Shown piece by piece: positions 45,131 to 54,662 of a DNA stretch of 64,000 bases. The DNA comes from Gammaproteobacteria bacterium (lineage in GTDB: Bacteria > Pseudomonadota > Gammaproteobacteria > Pseudomonadales > Pseudohongiellaceae). The stretch lies in contig JAJFKE010000038.1 of assembly GCA_021773355.1 (NCBI GenBank), forward strand, positions 186,001-250,000, written 5' to 3'. Made by a program: the position numbers and the translations under genes. Under the pieces are notes generated by a model. That model was not told where the DNA came from. It was given only the letters and a program-made list of their open reading frames with translations, and did not search any database. Each line of letters opens with the position of its first letter. Position 1 is the first letter of the stretch.

Positions 45131-45933
45131 CAGCTCGGCAGCGACGCCGGGCTGTAGACCATCTCAAGAGTCGTCGTGTTAGTGAGCGCCGGGCTTGTCG
45201 TGTGATTGGGTTCAGCCGATCCGCTGCCTGGTATCAGCCCAAGGGGCGTAATGATGAGCCACTTAGATCAAAGCTGAAACGTTTAGCGGAATGTTACCCA
45301 CGCTATGGGTGTCCGACTCTGCATGTCATGCTCAAGACAGAAGGCAAAGTTATCAACCATAAGCGTACTTACCGGATCTACCGGGAAGAGAGGCTTCAGG
45401 TACGCACCAAGACACGTAAGAAGCTAATCCGTCCCAGAGTGCCTATGTTGGTTCCGGAGAGTATTAATCAACGCTGGTCGATGGATTTTGTGTCTGACCA
45501 GTTGGCCAATGGGAGGAGGTTTCGCGTGTTAAATATCGTGGATGATTTTTCGCGGGAGTCTGTATTGCAGCTGGCTGAGTTTTCGATCTCTGGCCAACGA
45601 GTAGCCCGGGAACTCGATCAGCTCTCCAGAAAATTACCCAAGGTGATTGTTTGTGACAATGGCCCCGAATTTACCAGCAAAGCCATGTTCTTTTGGTCTA
45701 AGCACACTGGAGTGAAGCTACATTTCATTCAACCTGGAAAGCCAACCCAGAATGCGTTCGTAGAAAGTTTCAATGGAAAATTTCGAGACTATTGTTTGAA
45801 TCTAAATTGGTTCGCCAGTTTGGAGGATGCCAAAAAAGTGATTGAGAACTGGAGGTCACACTACAACAATGTACGGCCACATCGATCATTGGGCAGAAAA
45901 CCGCCTGCTGTATTTGCCAGAGAGGCTGCATGA
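45124..45933 (+). CDS. IS3-family transposase OrfB (integrase core)
   Basis: A 269-residue retroviral-type integrase. The N-terminal part is a helical HTH_21-like region ([19 protein letters not shown]); the DDE residues fall in [10 protein letters not shown] (first Asp), [12 protein letters not shown] (second Asp) and [13 protein letters not shown] (Glu). Full length for the IS407 group. The start is GTG 45124 within the end of orfA. Confidence 0.94.
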
Positions 45934-46264
45934 TAAACTTAAATTCCCACATCAGACATGGCTCTGATCATGGGGTACGGTCACTCCTATGAACAAAGAC
46001 AGCGGGAAGTTTCAGGGCAAGCGAATTATTCGAGGGGGTCGTCACAAAGTGCGAACAGTTCTGTTCGTTTCGATCATGTCAGCAATCCAATGTCATCCAA
46101 CGCTGAAACCGATGTATCAGCGCATGGTAGCAGCTGGAAAACCAAAGAAGGTAGCGATGGTGGCTTGTATGCGAAAGCAATTAACGATATTGAATGCGAT
46201 GGTGAAGACAGAGACTCATTGGCAAGAATAAACTGCTTAAAAAACTTGATTTAAACCATAGTCA

Positions 46265-46317
46265 CTGAATAATGGGCTCGGCGCTAGCCGAGTCCTTAAT
46301 TGATTTGTTTGTTATGC
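46265..46317 (-). repeat. attC site 3, right part
   Basis: Minus strand: GCATAAC (46311-46317), AAACAAATCAATTAAGGACT, the CGGC/GCCG stem around CTAG, then CCCATTATTC and the core CAG at the junction. It continues at 43857-43867 on the far side of the IS110 element. The stop TAA of the 178-residue ORF directly precedes it. Confidence 0.85.
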
Positions 46318-46854
46318 TTACTCTTCTCTGATTTCTGAGATTGAGAGTTCGCACGACTTGAGTGTTAATTCCAACCTTTCTTTCTGTAGTAATGAAAGAT
46401 GAGTGTAAAAATTCATATCAATTGCTAGACGTTGTATGACCGCTAAACAATTTAGTATGTGTTCGGGGAAGCCACTAATCTCGATTGCCCATGATCCTGG
46501 ATTATAGTGCTCAAACTTGTTTCTGAACTCGTTTTGAATTACTCGTATAGATTCACTTTCTTCTGCAGATAGTTTTAAGACATCTCTACCGCCAAATGGC
46601 TTTTCGCATCTCTTTAGTGCTTCTCCAAAAGAAATAAGCTTTTTATGACCCTTTTTAGTTTCAACTATGACACTCAGGTCGTCAGTGCCTTTCGCCACCT
46701 GAATCGCATAGCTATAAAGGGCGCTAAAACAACAAATAACTACCCATTTCCATTCTTCTGGGTGATGCTTCGCTCTTTCCAGAAAGTGGCTTAGTTTTTC
46801 CACGTTATCTAGAGCATTGCTTTCTGTATCGAATCGGGCCCATCTTTCAGTCAC
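46318..46854 (-). CDS. Cassette gene: HEPN-like protein
   Basis: A 178-residue, all-helical soluble protein starting at GTG 46854. RNEFRNKFEHY holds an R-x4-H motif (RNKFEH) like that of HEPN domains, which are often ribonucleases in toxin and defence systems. The rest shows EEWKWVVICCFSALYSYAIQ and no other motif. It is one gene-cassette between attC 2 and attC 3. Activity cannot be judged from the motif alone. Confidence 0.6.
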   Translation of the reverse strand: MTERWARFDTESNALDNVEKLSHFLERAKHHPEEWKWVVICCFSALYSYAIQVAKGTDDLSVIVETKKGHKKLISFGEALKRCEKPFGGRDVLKLSAEESESIRVIQNEFRNKFEHYNPGSWAIEISGFPEHILNCLAVIQRLAIDMNFYTHLSLLQKERLELTLKSCELSISEIREE

Positions 46855-46870
46855 GTAGAAATCTCTGGAC

Positions 46871-46931
46871 GCATAACGCCCTTGATAATGGGTGCGCCTT
46901 GGCGCATCCCTAATTGGTTTGATTGTTAGAT
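46871..46931 (-). repeat. attC site 2
   Basis: Minus strand: R'' ATCTAAC (46925-46931), ATCAAACCAATTAGGGATGC, stem GGATGCGCC/GGCGCACCC, and R' GTTATGC (46871-46877). 61 bases; both core sites fit RYYYAAC/GTTRRRY closely. The stop of the protease gene lies inside it. Confidence 0.9.
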
Positions 46932-47689
46932 TGCCGCATCACAGTATTTTCAATTTCTGTTAATAATGACTTTATGGGGCAAGCGGTGATTACTTTTATT
47001 TGCCGAAACCACCCACTTTGCACTCCAATAATATGATAGCGCCAGTCTCCATCCACTTTCTTTAAAGAAAAGATAGGGCCACCACTCATGCCATCTATAT
47101 CACTAATATTGCCCATCTCGGAAATTTTCGCATAAAACTTGTTAACCGATTCAAGCCCCTCAGGTGCATCAGTTTGTTCAAGTGGGAGAACCGCGAATCG
47201 GGCCGTTATTTGTGTAGTCTGATCATATTCTACCGATTCAGAAGGTATCCCTAATAAAGCCCAGTAGTCGTGATCTTGGATATAATCGCCCCAGCTATCT
47301 TCATAGATCGGTTCTGCCCCTCCTTTTTCAAGAAGATTTGTATAGTATTCCGAGAGTGGAACTACAGCATAGTCAAGACCAATACTTTCGTCTTCAAGTA
47401 CTAGCCATTCTTCAATATTGAATTCATACGGTATTGGAATAGCTATCTCAGTTTTTCCTGCTGTTTGATCGTCAAGGCGCCAAACATCAAATGTAGCACC
47501 GGCGTCGGTTGCCATTTTAATGTCGCGGAGAATATGTCCAGCAGTAACTAGGAACCAAGTATCGAGAATGCAAACAACATACCCAGAAAATATATGAGCT
47601 ATTTCTTTACCATCTACAGATTGCACGCAAGACAAGCTTACAAAGTGTTTACCTGCTGATTGTACAAATGCATCGGTCAAATTTTGCAC
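46910..47689 (-). CDS. Cassette gene: trypsin-like serine protease
   Basis: A 259-residue chymotrypsin-fold protease from GTG 47689. Catalytic His in FLVTAGHILRD, Asp in SIGLDYAVVPL, Ser in DIDGMSGGPIFSL. No signal peptide is clear, so it is likely cytoplasmic, as are trypsin-like domains in bacterial conflict systems. The C-terminal residues SNNQTN are read from the attC, showing that the cassette boundary cuts into the ORF. Confidence 0.85.
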   Translation of the reverse strand: MQNLTDAFVQSAGKHFVSLSCVQSVDGKEIAHIFSGYVVCILDTWFLVTAGHILRDIKMATDAGATFDVWRLDDQTAGKTEIAIPIPYEFNIEEWLVLEDESIGLDYAVVPLSEYYTNLLEKGGAEPIYEDSWGDYIQDHDYWALLGIPSESVEYDQTTQITARFAVLPLEQTDAPEGLESVNKFYAKISEMGNISDIDGMSGGPIFSLKKVDGDWRYHIIGVQSGWFRQIKVITACPIKSLLTEIENTVMRQSNNQTN

Positions 47690-47705
47690 AATGGCTAACT
47701 CCCCA

Positions 47706-47766
47706 ATCTAACGCTCTGAATAATGGGTGCCGCTTGCGGCATCCTTAATTGATTTATTGGTTAGTG
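47706..47766 (-). repeat. attC site 1 (right end of the array)
   Basis: Minus strand: CACTAAC (47760-47766), CAATAAATCAATTAAGGATG, stem GATGCCGC-AA-GCGGCACC, CATTATTCAGAGC, and R' GTTAGAT (47706-47712). 61 bases. No gene ends here on the upstream side: the next one (48003) is 237 bases away, so a cassette has been lost or the array begins here. Confidence 0.88.
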
Positions 47767-48002
47767 AGCACTACTCACCACTAGGCTACTTATTCTCGTA
47801 GAAGCTGGGGACAATGATAGTTTAAGCCCAGCATTCGACTTGGGTTTGTTTGCCGTTAAGTAATTAAACTATCAGTGCCCCCTCTGTTTCCTAATGGCTT
47901 TTTTGGATAGCCGCTTTGGGTCGTTTTGAGAACTCCGGTCAAAGTGCTCGAATGTCTGCTTTTCCGTAATTTAAATTATCACACACTTAAGCTGTTAATA
48001 TA

Positions 48003-49235
48003 TCAATAGTTTCTACAATAGAATCTTACTTCCTCATTCGTCTCTTCAAATTCTAATTCGCCCGTAATGTCGTAATTAATCGTGTTAGGAACTTCACATT
48101 GGCAAGTCTCATTTACTGAATCTACTAATAGAAGATTTTCACCAATGCAGCTTTCATTTGCTTCATCTACGTTATTCTCTAACGGGGGATGGGCATCGAG
48201 ATAATTAATCATCGTATGAGAAATACTTAAGTTGTTGCGTGCATCATTGTCTACTAATTGCGTAACTTCTTCTTCGTTATCTTGCCATGGCAATACGGTA
48301 TTTTCATTCAAAGAGAGTCTTCGAATTACACTGGATTGAAGCAAGATTGATCGGAACTCTCCTTGCTGAAAAGTTAAATTTCCGATACCTGAAAATCTAA
48401 CTCTAACACTCTCAATTGTGCAATTAGTAAAATTGATACTATTTAAATGAGTATCAAAAATCGTCAATGAGGAGATTGAACAATCGCTAAATGTCAGTCT
48501 GCCATTGACCAGTCCATCAATATATAATTCGTCTATAGAAACACCTGATAGTTCCAAATCTATGCGGTCCAAGTTGTTGATTTCAACTCTTTCGAACTGA
48601 TCTACGCCCAATTTTTCTAGGCTTAGCAGCGCTGCAGTTGAAATTGAACCCAGCTCATGCGTTAGCAAGGGGCGTAGTGCATTTATCACATATACTTGTA
48701 ACTGTTCAGTGGATCCAAGTTGGTGTACTACTTCTAGTGCATAATTGGCTGGTTCCAGAGAAACCTTCTTACCTGGGAAACCCATTCCAACTTCAACTTC
48801 ATCGTTACCGGTCGTATAAAATACTTGATCATCCAGTGTCAGAGATCCAGTAGAAAGAATAGTTTCTAATTGGGAAGAAAGATTTATCGTACTCAGAAGA
48901 TTTTGTTGCTCCATAATTCCACTTTGGCGATCCATAACTTGGTATTGCACCACCATTAGCCACACTTGTGTGAACGCAAAGACGAGTCCGGCGATGCTGC
49001 CTATGACTAAAAACACTCGCGGGTGAAAATACGCATACGCCAACCCCATTAAAGCGGGTCGCATGTCTTTGTCTTCTCCTCGCTTGGTTGCACTATAATC
49101 GTCAACAAGAGTTTTTATTGCCCTTAGTAAGCTCGTCTCCCTTTCTTTGATGACGTCTGTTTGAGTATCGATTCTTTGTTCTAAATGATCGATTCTTTTA
49201 GATAACTGATCACTGTTAATTTTTGGATCATCCAT
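48003..49235 (-). CDS. Membrane protein with pentapeptide-like beta region
   Basis: A 410-residue protein. N-terminal coiled coil (residues 8-50), two membrane helices near residues 75-95, then an external or cytoplasmic region with repeated NLTF, SINF and LTIF units from about residue 215 to 315 (DCSISSLTIFDTHLNSINF), like a pentapeptide-repeat or beta-solenoid. The C-terminal 70 residues contain three Cys. Function unknown. It is the last of a three-gene minus-strand group with the 139-residue and lipoprotein genes. Confidence 0.65.
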   Translation of the reverse strand: MDDPKINSDQLSKRIDHLEQRIDTQTDVIKERETSLLRAIKTLVDDYSATKRGEDKDMRPALMGLAYAYFHPRVFLVIGSIAGLVFAFTQVWLMVVQYQVMDRQSGIMEQQNLLSTINLSSQLETILSTGSLTLDDQVFYTTGNDEVEVGMGFPGKKVSLEPANYALEVVHQLGSTEQLQVYVINALRPLLTHELGSISTAALLSLEKLGVDQFERVEINNLDRIDLELSGVSIDELYIDGLVNGRLTFSDCSISSLTIFDTHLNSINFTNCTIESVRVRFSGIGNLTFQQGEFRSILLQSSVIRRLSLNENTVLPWQDNEEEVTQLVDNDARNNLSISHTMINYLDAHPPLENNVDEANESCIGENLLLVDSVNETCQCEVPNTINYDITGELEFEETNEEVRFYCRNY

Positions 49236-49536
49236 AGCAGGTTCTCAATGCGATAGCGGCGAATACTATATTGTTTTACTGGAACTGTCGGTTCAAGAAT
49301 GTTCTAGTGTAATTCTTGTATTTTGGAGGCCGAAAGTCCTTTCTATTGATCTTTGTCAGAAATTTTTTCGTAATCTTTATTATCACTCGAAGAACACCAA
49401 CACGAGCTACCGCTATGTGCCAGGAGCGGACATAGGTGTAGTTGATAAGTGCGGGCAGGTAGTCATTAAGATTGTGTTATCCGTAAATTTACAGATCATC
49501 ATACTCTACTGTAAACAGATCAGAGTTGCCTTGTTC

Positions 49537-49953
49537 TCAGGTTTCATCTTTCTTTTTGGCTGAATCGGTTTCATCGTCCGATCTAGTGGTTGAGGTCAAG
49601 TACGCATTCGACTTAAGTAAACCCAAGCCTGCCCAAGCTGTCATAACTACACCCAACACTAGTGTGAAAAACATCAACGTCGCTGGATTAAGAACATTTG
49701 AATGATTTATTGACGGCACATAGTCTTCTGACTTCGCAGCAAGTTCGCCGGTTAATGCGAACAATGTCCAAATCGAAAATCCGATACACAGAACGAGAAC
49801 TATCCATGCAGTTAGTAGAATTTTGGGCAATGGATTGCCAATGTTCAATATCATCTTATTTGCTACGACAGCGCTTACTGAAATGATACCAGAAGAAAAA
49901 ACTATGAATTGCTTAGCGCTATCTGCGGCCAATGTAAACGCTAATTCCTCCAT
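49537..49953 (-). CDS. Small membrane protein
   Basis: A 138-residue protein with about three membrane helices (FIVFSSGIISVSAVVANKM; LLTAWIVLVLCIGFSIWTLF; LMFFTLVLGVVMTAWAGLGLL) and a charged C-terminal tail (DDETDSAKKKDET). ATG 49953 comes two bases after the lipoprotein stop, so the two are coupled. Unknown family. Confidence 0.7.
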   Translation of the reverse strand: MEELAFTLAADSAKQFIVFSSGIISVSAVVANKMILNIGNPLPKILLTAWIVLVLCIGFSIWTLFALTGELAAKSEDYVPSINHSNVLNPATLMFFTLVLGVVMTAWAGLGLLKSNAYLTSTTRSDDETDSAKKKDET

Positions 49954-49955
49954 GC

Positions 49956-50432
49956 TCAATCTCCACTTGGCTCAGTGCAAAAAGGCCAAACAGGGCAAAA
50001 GTCACGTAAAGCCATAGCCCAGGTTTCTTCGCCAATCACTCGATAGTAATTTTCTGTATAATTTGGAATTTCAGCAGTTTTTCCAATCATGGTATCAATA
50101 ACCAATTTTGTATTTCCTTCGAACTGTCTGAGAAGATCAGATCTCCTATTTGGAGGTTCGTTCTCAATTTCTAAAGCCGCTATATCAATCTTTTCCCAAA
50201 ATAATTCAAGCGCGTCGCGCCCAAGTCGAAAGCCTCGCTCGTCTAAATATGCATTTACTAATGAAAGAAGTTCTACTTCTCTAGCTGACAATTTTTGTTC
50301 CGAAGAAAGTTGATCCCATTCAGAAGAGGAAATTTCGGTGGGAATTGCCCTAAAATCTGAAATTGTTGTCGAACAACTCATTAACCAAAGAGGAGCAAAT
50401 ATCGCTATCAACCTAATTTTCTTTCTAGTCAT
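49956..50432 (-). CDS. Lipoprotein
   Basis: A 158-residue protein with a lipoprotein signal peptide (hydrophobic residues 7-18, lipobox LMSC, Cys about residue 20). The mature part is helical and acidic; two Cys near the end (FCPVWPFC) may pair. It is the first gene of the three-gene group. No function can be assigned. Confidence 0.75.
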   Translation of the reverse strand: MTRKKIRLIAIFAPLWLMSCSTTISDFRAIPTEISSSEWDQLSSEQKLSAREVELLSLVNAYLDERGFRLGRDALELFWEKIDIAALEIENEPPNRRSDLLRQFEGNTKLVIDTMIGKTAEIPNYTENYYRVIGEETWAMALRDFCPVWPFCTEPSGD

Positions 50433-50905
50433 GATGAATTACCCACTATAATGACGAGTATGAGAAGATTAAAACACAAATTCAATCGATAGTCTCCGAT
50501 AGGGACCTGCAAGTTTAACTGTAGATATTGACTAATTAGCTCGCCTTAGGAGGGAATGGAGGGAACATTAGCAACATAGCAACTTAGGAGTGGGAAGATG
50601 GGGTTTTGCAATTGGTCTTGACTCGTTAACTATCTTCCATTTAGAACTACCATAACTGTTTCCCAAAATGTGAGGGAGGACAGTAGTAGCCTAGTGACTG
50701 TATAGTTTCGGTTTTTATGGTTCTGGAGTATATAAGGAATCTGCTTGCCTAAGAATGCCCTCCCATTCTACCAACGTACGGAACAATTGTTTCGAATCCA
50801 CTCCCCTCCGGCGCACCATTCCCGAAATTAACTTCTTTATAATCAAGCAGTTAATTTTTCAAAATTTCCCTATTGATGTCTGATCGTTAGATTGGTCATT
50901 AGAAT
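50433..50905. other. 470-base gene-free region before the tyrosine recombinase; tRNA-3'-like sequence
   Basis: No gene. Bases 50789-50818 (TTTCGAATCCACTCCCCTCC, then GGCGCACCA) look like a T-loop, T-stem half and acceptor of a tRNA with CCA, but the 5' partner sequences are missing. This is the form an att site takes when a tRNA end has been carried by an integrating element. It is 87 bases before the recombinase start. Confidence 0.45.
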
Positions 50906-52576
50906 ATGAGTTCCAATAGGGATCTTTTCCTTACACAAACTAAACACGGCATCTGGTATTATCAGCGATGGACGCCTGCAAGATTCCGCGAGCATGACCC
51001 TAAGATCAAGAAGGTCTTCAGAGTATCACTTAGAACGAAAGACAAGAAGAAAGCAGCATGCTTATCTCGGACAATCTCAGTGAAAATTGACAAGCTAGCA
51101 CTTCGCTTTTTCGACGATCCTGAGCAATTCGGAAAAGCTATGAAATTGCTTTCTGAATCGACTAAAGCAGATGAAGAAAGCGGCAGTTTTCAGGACTATG
51201 AGGAAAAGTTTCTTTTCCTGCTCGACGATTACGATGAATGGTTATTATCTAAAGCATACAAATTCGATGAAACCATTGCGAAGAAATTTGAAAAATTGCG
51301 GGACGAAATTGAATTTCTTAAGAATGCACTTCTTAACAATGACTCAAATGGCAACCCTGTCAACTCGCAAGAACTAATATCTCAGTTTAAAGACATCGTT
51401 TCTCCACCTCTTCCTGACAGCCAAAACCCAAAACTCGACGAGCTATTTGATCAGTGGAAAGGCGCTGACACAGGAGCTGTTACAAAGGAACGGGTGCTTA
51501 TCCCTGCTGTAGAATTTTTCATTAGGGTTGTTAATGATTTTGAAGGCGGAAGCATTAGAATCGCTGATCTCGATCTAGACCACATTCATCGCTATCAAAA
51601 TACTTACAAGAAAATCCCACTTGGTACAGAGGTAAAGAAATATTCGATTTCTCAGCTGTTATCCCTTAGCGGAGTTCTCAAAGCACCTAAAACGATTTTA
51701 GACAATTTTACGCACATCAATGGTTTTCTAAATTGGGTACAAATTAAGGGATATCCTCTTCGACCTAATTTGCCTGCTGTTCTTACTAGAGGTTCAGGCG
51801 TTAAAGTAGACGAAAAACTCACAAAAGGTCGAACCGACTACAACGATGACGAGTTGAGACGCATTTTCAATTCTGATGACTATACTGGAACAGGGAAATT
51901 TTATTCTTCCGCTATGTACTGGGCTCCGCTAATAGCACTTTTTACAGGAGCAAGGTTGGCAGAAATCATTCAACTTGAGGCACAAGATATAAAGCTTGTT
52001 GGAGACATCTATGTGTTCGACTTCAATGATTCAAACATCCACTCGAATGACGACCAAAAACGCATAAAGACTAAAAGCTCTCGAAGACAAGTCCCTATCC
52101 ATAAGCAATTGTTAGATTTAGGGTTCTTAGAATATGCCAGCACGCAAAACGATCGGATATTCCCTGATGAGCCACGAAATAGACATGGTAAGTTTGATGC
52201 TTTTCAGAAACGACAGAAAACTTACCGAAATAAGATAGGAGTCACTCCAGATCATAAAATGCAACTCAAGGATTTTCACACGTACCGCCACACAGTAGAA
52301 ACAAGATTAAACGACATAAGAGCTACAGGAAAACCATCTGAACGTTTTGGTTCTGACATCATTGATGAAATCTTAGGCCATGCTTCAAGAGATCGTAGTA
52401 CTGGCCAGCGCGTTTACAACCACTCCCAAATTGTTAAAGCGAAGAACTATGCGCTGAACAGGCTCAAATACGACAGCATTGACTTCGATGCGATTATCCC
52501 ATGGGATAAGTGCAGTTTCTCGAGAGCTAAATATAGAAAGAGAATGGCAGAAAAACTGAAGAATTCTGCCAATTAA
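50906..52576 (+). CDS. Tyrosine recombinase (phage-type integrase)
   Basis: A 556-residue integrase. Residues 1-75 form an N-terminal DNA-binding part (ETKHGIWYYQRWTPARFR-like); residues about 180-310 a core-binding domain; residues about 320-530 the catalytic domain with TGARLAEIIQL (Arg I), HTYRHTVETRL (His-x-x-Arg), EILGHASRDRS (His) and RVYNHS (Tyr). All catalytic residues are present. It is longer than IntI integron integrases (about 330 residues) and lacks their extra domain, so it did not drive the cassette array. It probably marks a second integrated unit. Confidence 0.92.
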   Translation: MSSNRDLFLTQTKHGIWYYQRWTPARFREHDPKIKKVFRVSLRTKDKKKAACLSRTISVKIDKLALRFFDDPEQFGKAMKLLSESTKADEESGSFQDYEEKFLFLLDDYDEWLLSKAYKFDETIAKKFEKLRDEIEFLKNALLNNDSNGNPVNSQELISQFKDIVSPPLPDSQNPKLDELFDQWKGADTGAVTKERVLIPAVEFFIRVVNDFEGGSIRIADLDLDHIHRYQNTYKKIPLGTEVKKYSISQLLSLSGVLKAPKTILDNFTHINGFLNWVQIKGYPLRPNLPAVLTRGSGVKVDEKLTKGRTDYNDDELRRIFNSDDYTGTGKFYSSAMYWAPLIALFTGARLAEIIQLEAQDIKLVGDIYVFDFNDSNIHSNDDQKRIKTKSSRRQVPIHKQLLDLGFLEYASTQNDRIFPDEPRNRHGKFDAFQKRQKTYRNKIGVTPDHKMQLKDFHTYRHTVETRLNDIRATGKPSERFGSDIIDEILGHASRDRSTGQRVYNHSQIVKAKNYALNRLKYDSIDFDAIIPWDKCSFSRAKYRKRMAEKLKNSAN

Positions 52577-52787
52577 CTACTTACCCGCCAACCCAGCGCC
52601 AGCGTCTCAATTCTCCTTAAAATCCTAAATATATAAATACACTTATATCTGAGTTGGACTTGTCAGTCTAGATACGGCGACGCTATAGCTCGGAATAACA
52701 TAAGCGACCACCCAGAATGCTTCTCAATTATCTGATGAGCAGTGATTAGAGTGTGTCTGAATGATTTAGAACAGAAGAGATACCAAT

Positions 52788-53423
52788 ATGAACGAACCAC
52801 TAACCAGAGACGATATAAGACACGAATGGATCAAAGCAATAGCCGATCAAGACAGCAAATACCACCTAACTATCTCGTTCCCTGCTAACACGAGCCAGAG
52901 AGAGACAAGAAAGTTGCTTAACATCCTCCTGCTGCATTTGAACAGAAAGATATATAACCGCCAGTATGCGAAAGGACGCAAGTTCCTGAGCGGATTCGCC
53001 ATAGAAGAGTACACGCACAAAATGTCTGCTCATCACTATCACATACTCATCGCGAATGACGAATGGTTACCCACTTACTGGAGCTTTCACCAGCTCATCC
53101 ATATGCAAATTCAATTCTTCAACGGTCAGCAGCTGCGAATCGACAGATCATCGCCCACCCAGCTGAGAAGAGATTACGTAGCACGACAGATGAAAGAAGG
53201 CGGTCTCAAAGATATGTTCCTTCGACAGACGCGCGATTTGACACCGAGAAAGATGAATAACTGCATCGAGACGTGGAAGCTGCAAGAATACTATAACGAC
53301 GGTGACAACAAACTTGAACAATATATTACTAAAAGCTTTGAGCGCTTGCCCTATCGACACGCAGTGAATGCAGATTTCATCGGCGTCCTAACAGATCAAG
53401 ATGCCCAGTTTGGGAATGGCTAA
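52788..53423 (+). CDS. HUH-like replication initiator candidate
   Basis: A 211-residue protein. HLTISFPANT and, about 60 residues on, KMSAHHYHILIAND fit motifs I and II of rolling-circle initiators (HYH as the metal-binding HUH). A tyrosine that could nick DNA is in RRDYVARQMKEGG. It resembles small Rep proteins of inovirus-like or plasmid type, but no morphogenesis gene (pI/Zot) is in the window. It follows the tyrosine recombinase by 211 bases. Confidence 0.55.
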   Translation: MNEPLTRDDIRHEWIKAIADQDSKYHLTISFPANTSQRETRKLLNILLLHLNRKIYNRQYAKGRKFLSGFAIEEYTHKMSAHHYHILIANDEWLPTYWSFHQLIHMQIQFFNGQQLRIDRSSPTQLRRDYVARQMKEGGLKDMFLRQTRDLTPRKMNNCIETWKLQEYYNDGDNKLEQYITKSFERLPYRHAVNADFIGVLTDQDAQFGNG

Positions 53424-53428
53424 CCTTG

Positions 53429-54127
53429 CTAAAGCCGTGTAGCTTCATCCCAAATCTCGTCGTAATTGACTAATTTCTCAGGCACGATATCCGGCGGTGC
53501 TTGCACCAAGTATGTAGGCTTTGCTTTTGCTGCATCTTTTACAGATTGCCCGATCAGCCAACAAACGTAACCATCAATAAAAATGAGCCGATCGTGGATA
53601 CGCTTGCTCCGCCGTAACTCAAGTATGTCTCCGTGTTGGGCATTGTACTTATCTTTAGCCGGAACCAGGGTTTCAGCATTCTTATCTGTAAGCAGTCGAA
53701 TAGATACCTCATCCTTTCTCGAAACTAAATAGTGATCAAATACAGACTGGTCTAAATAGGGGTCAACTACATAAATTGTGTTTTCAGCAGAAGCTATAAC
53801 CTTATTAAGAGCATTAAAAAAGTCATATACGTCCCCAGCTCCAAAATTCTCTTGAGCATCTGCGGGAATCTGTAATTCAAGATCAGCAATGGCCCGATGA
53901 ATTGCTCCATATATCGAAGAAATATGTCCCTCCCGAGTAAGCCGATTACCTAAAAATGAGGAGCTTGTTCTGACTGCAACCGCTTCAACCCTATCCCACC
54001 TAGATACAAGCGCATGCGCTTGAGCTAGCCATATCTGATGTTCATTTGACGCTGCTGTGTATTGTTCTAGGTCTGGAGCACGCTCCAAAAGCGATCGCAA
54101 TTGTGCCAACAAAATGTGTGGTTCCAT
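53429..54127 (-). CDS. Phospholipase-D-like domain protein
   Basis: A 232-residue protein (ATG 54127; a TTG at 54142 is also open). Residues about 110-220 read like one half of a PLD fold: NTIYVVDPYLDQ, then RIHDRLIFIDGYVCWLIGQS, a HxRx4D motif with Arg instead of the usual Lys. Such single PLD-like domains occur in defence loci. The N-terminal half is helical. It converges with the HUH-like gene, with five bases between the stops. Confidence 0.6.
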   Translation of the reverse strand: MEPHILLAQLRSLLERAPDLEQYTAASNEHQIWLAQAHALVSRWDRVEAVAVRTSSSFLGNRLTREGHISSIYGAIHRAIADLELQIPADAQENFGAGDVYDFFNALNKVIASAENTIYVVDPYLDQSVFDHYLVSRKDEVSIRLLTDKNAETLVPAKDKYNAQHGDILELRRSKRIHDRLIFIDGYVCWLIGQSVKDAAKAKPTYLVQAPPDIVPEKLVNYDEIWDEATRL

Positions 54128-54316
54128 ATCTTCATAGTCCAAGGTATGTGAGCAAATTTAATAACCAGTCTAGCGAGAACACTATACAATTTATACTACG
54201 GGCCGCCTATCAATCAATCAGAAGCCTGCTCTATATAGACTCTGCCACAATTGAAGAACCAGTCTTTATAAATAGAGATACCCCTATTAATCAGACCATG
54301 CGTCTATGGAGACTCT

Positions 54317-54586
54317 ATGACAGACCAAGAAACCAGCTTACTCAATTTCAGAATTCCGAACGAACTGAAGCATGAATTCCATCTACTGTGCGCTGAAAAT
54401 CACACGCGCATGACTACAGAGATGATCAGAATGATTAAGGAATTCGTAAAACGTGAGAGTATCGAGCAAGATGCTTACAAGCTCGCGAAACAAGTGTCAG
54501 AGAAGAAGAGTCGATCTGAAGTTCAAGGTGGCTCTGTCAAATGCCCGTATACAGGCGTTTGGTCAGAGCCAATATTGCGCGGATAG
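54317..54586 (+). CDS. Ribbon-helix-helix regulator
   Basis: An 89-residue protein with a ribbon-helix-helix pattern (LLNFRIPNELKHEFHLLCAE, then MTTEMIRMIKEFVKRE). GGAG lies nine bases before ATG 54317. A DNA-binding regulator or antitoxin is likely; no toxin gene is adjacent on the same strand. The C-terminus is polar. Confidence 0.7.
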   Translation: MTDQETSLLNFRIPNELKHEFHLLCAENHTRMTTEMIRMIKEFVKRESIEQDAYKLAKQVSEKKSRSEVQGGSVKCPYTGVWSEPILRG

Positions 54587-54662
54587 CATGGATTAGGCTG
54601 CTAAAAAGCTAAAGAGTGCCGGGCGAATAGGCGAAGTGACAGCAATTCTAGTGAGGTAACTT

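Noticed and set aside
45958-46254. 98-residue ORF right of the IS3 element
   Set aside because: Out of frame with the IS110 transposase 3' end, which reads cleanly from 45989 to 46231.
50906-52576. Tyrosine recombinase as the integrase of the cassette array
   Set aside because: 556 residues with a phage-type N-terminus; integron integrases are about 330 residues with an added domain, and no attI-like site adjoins attC 1.
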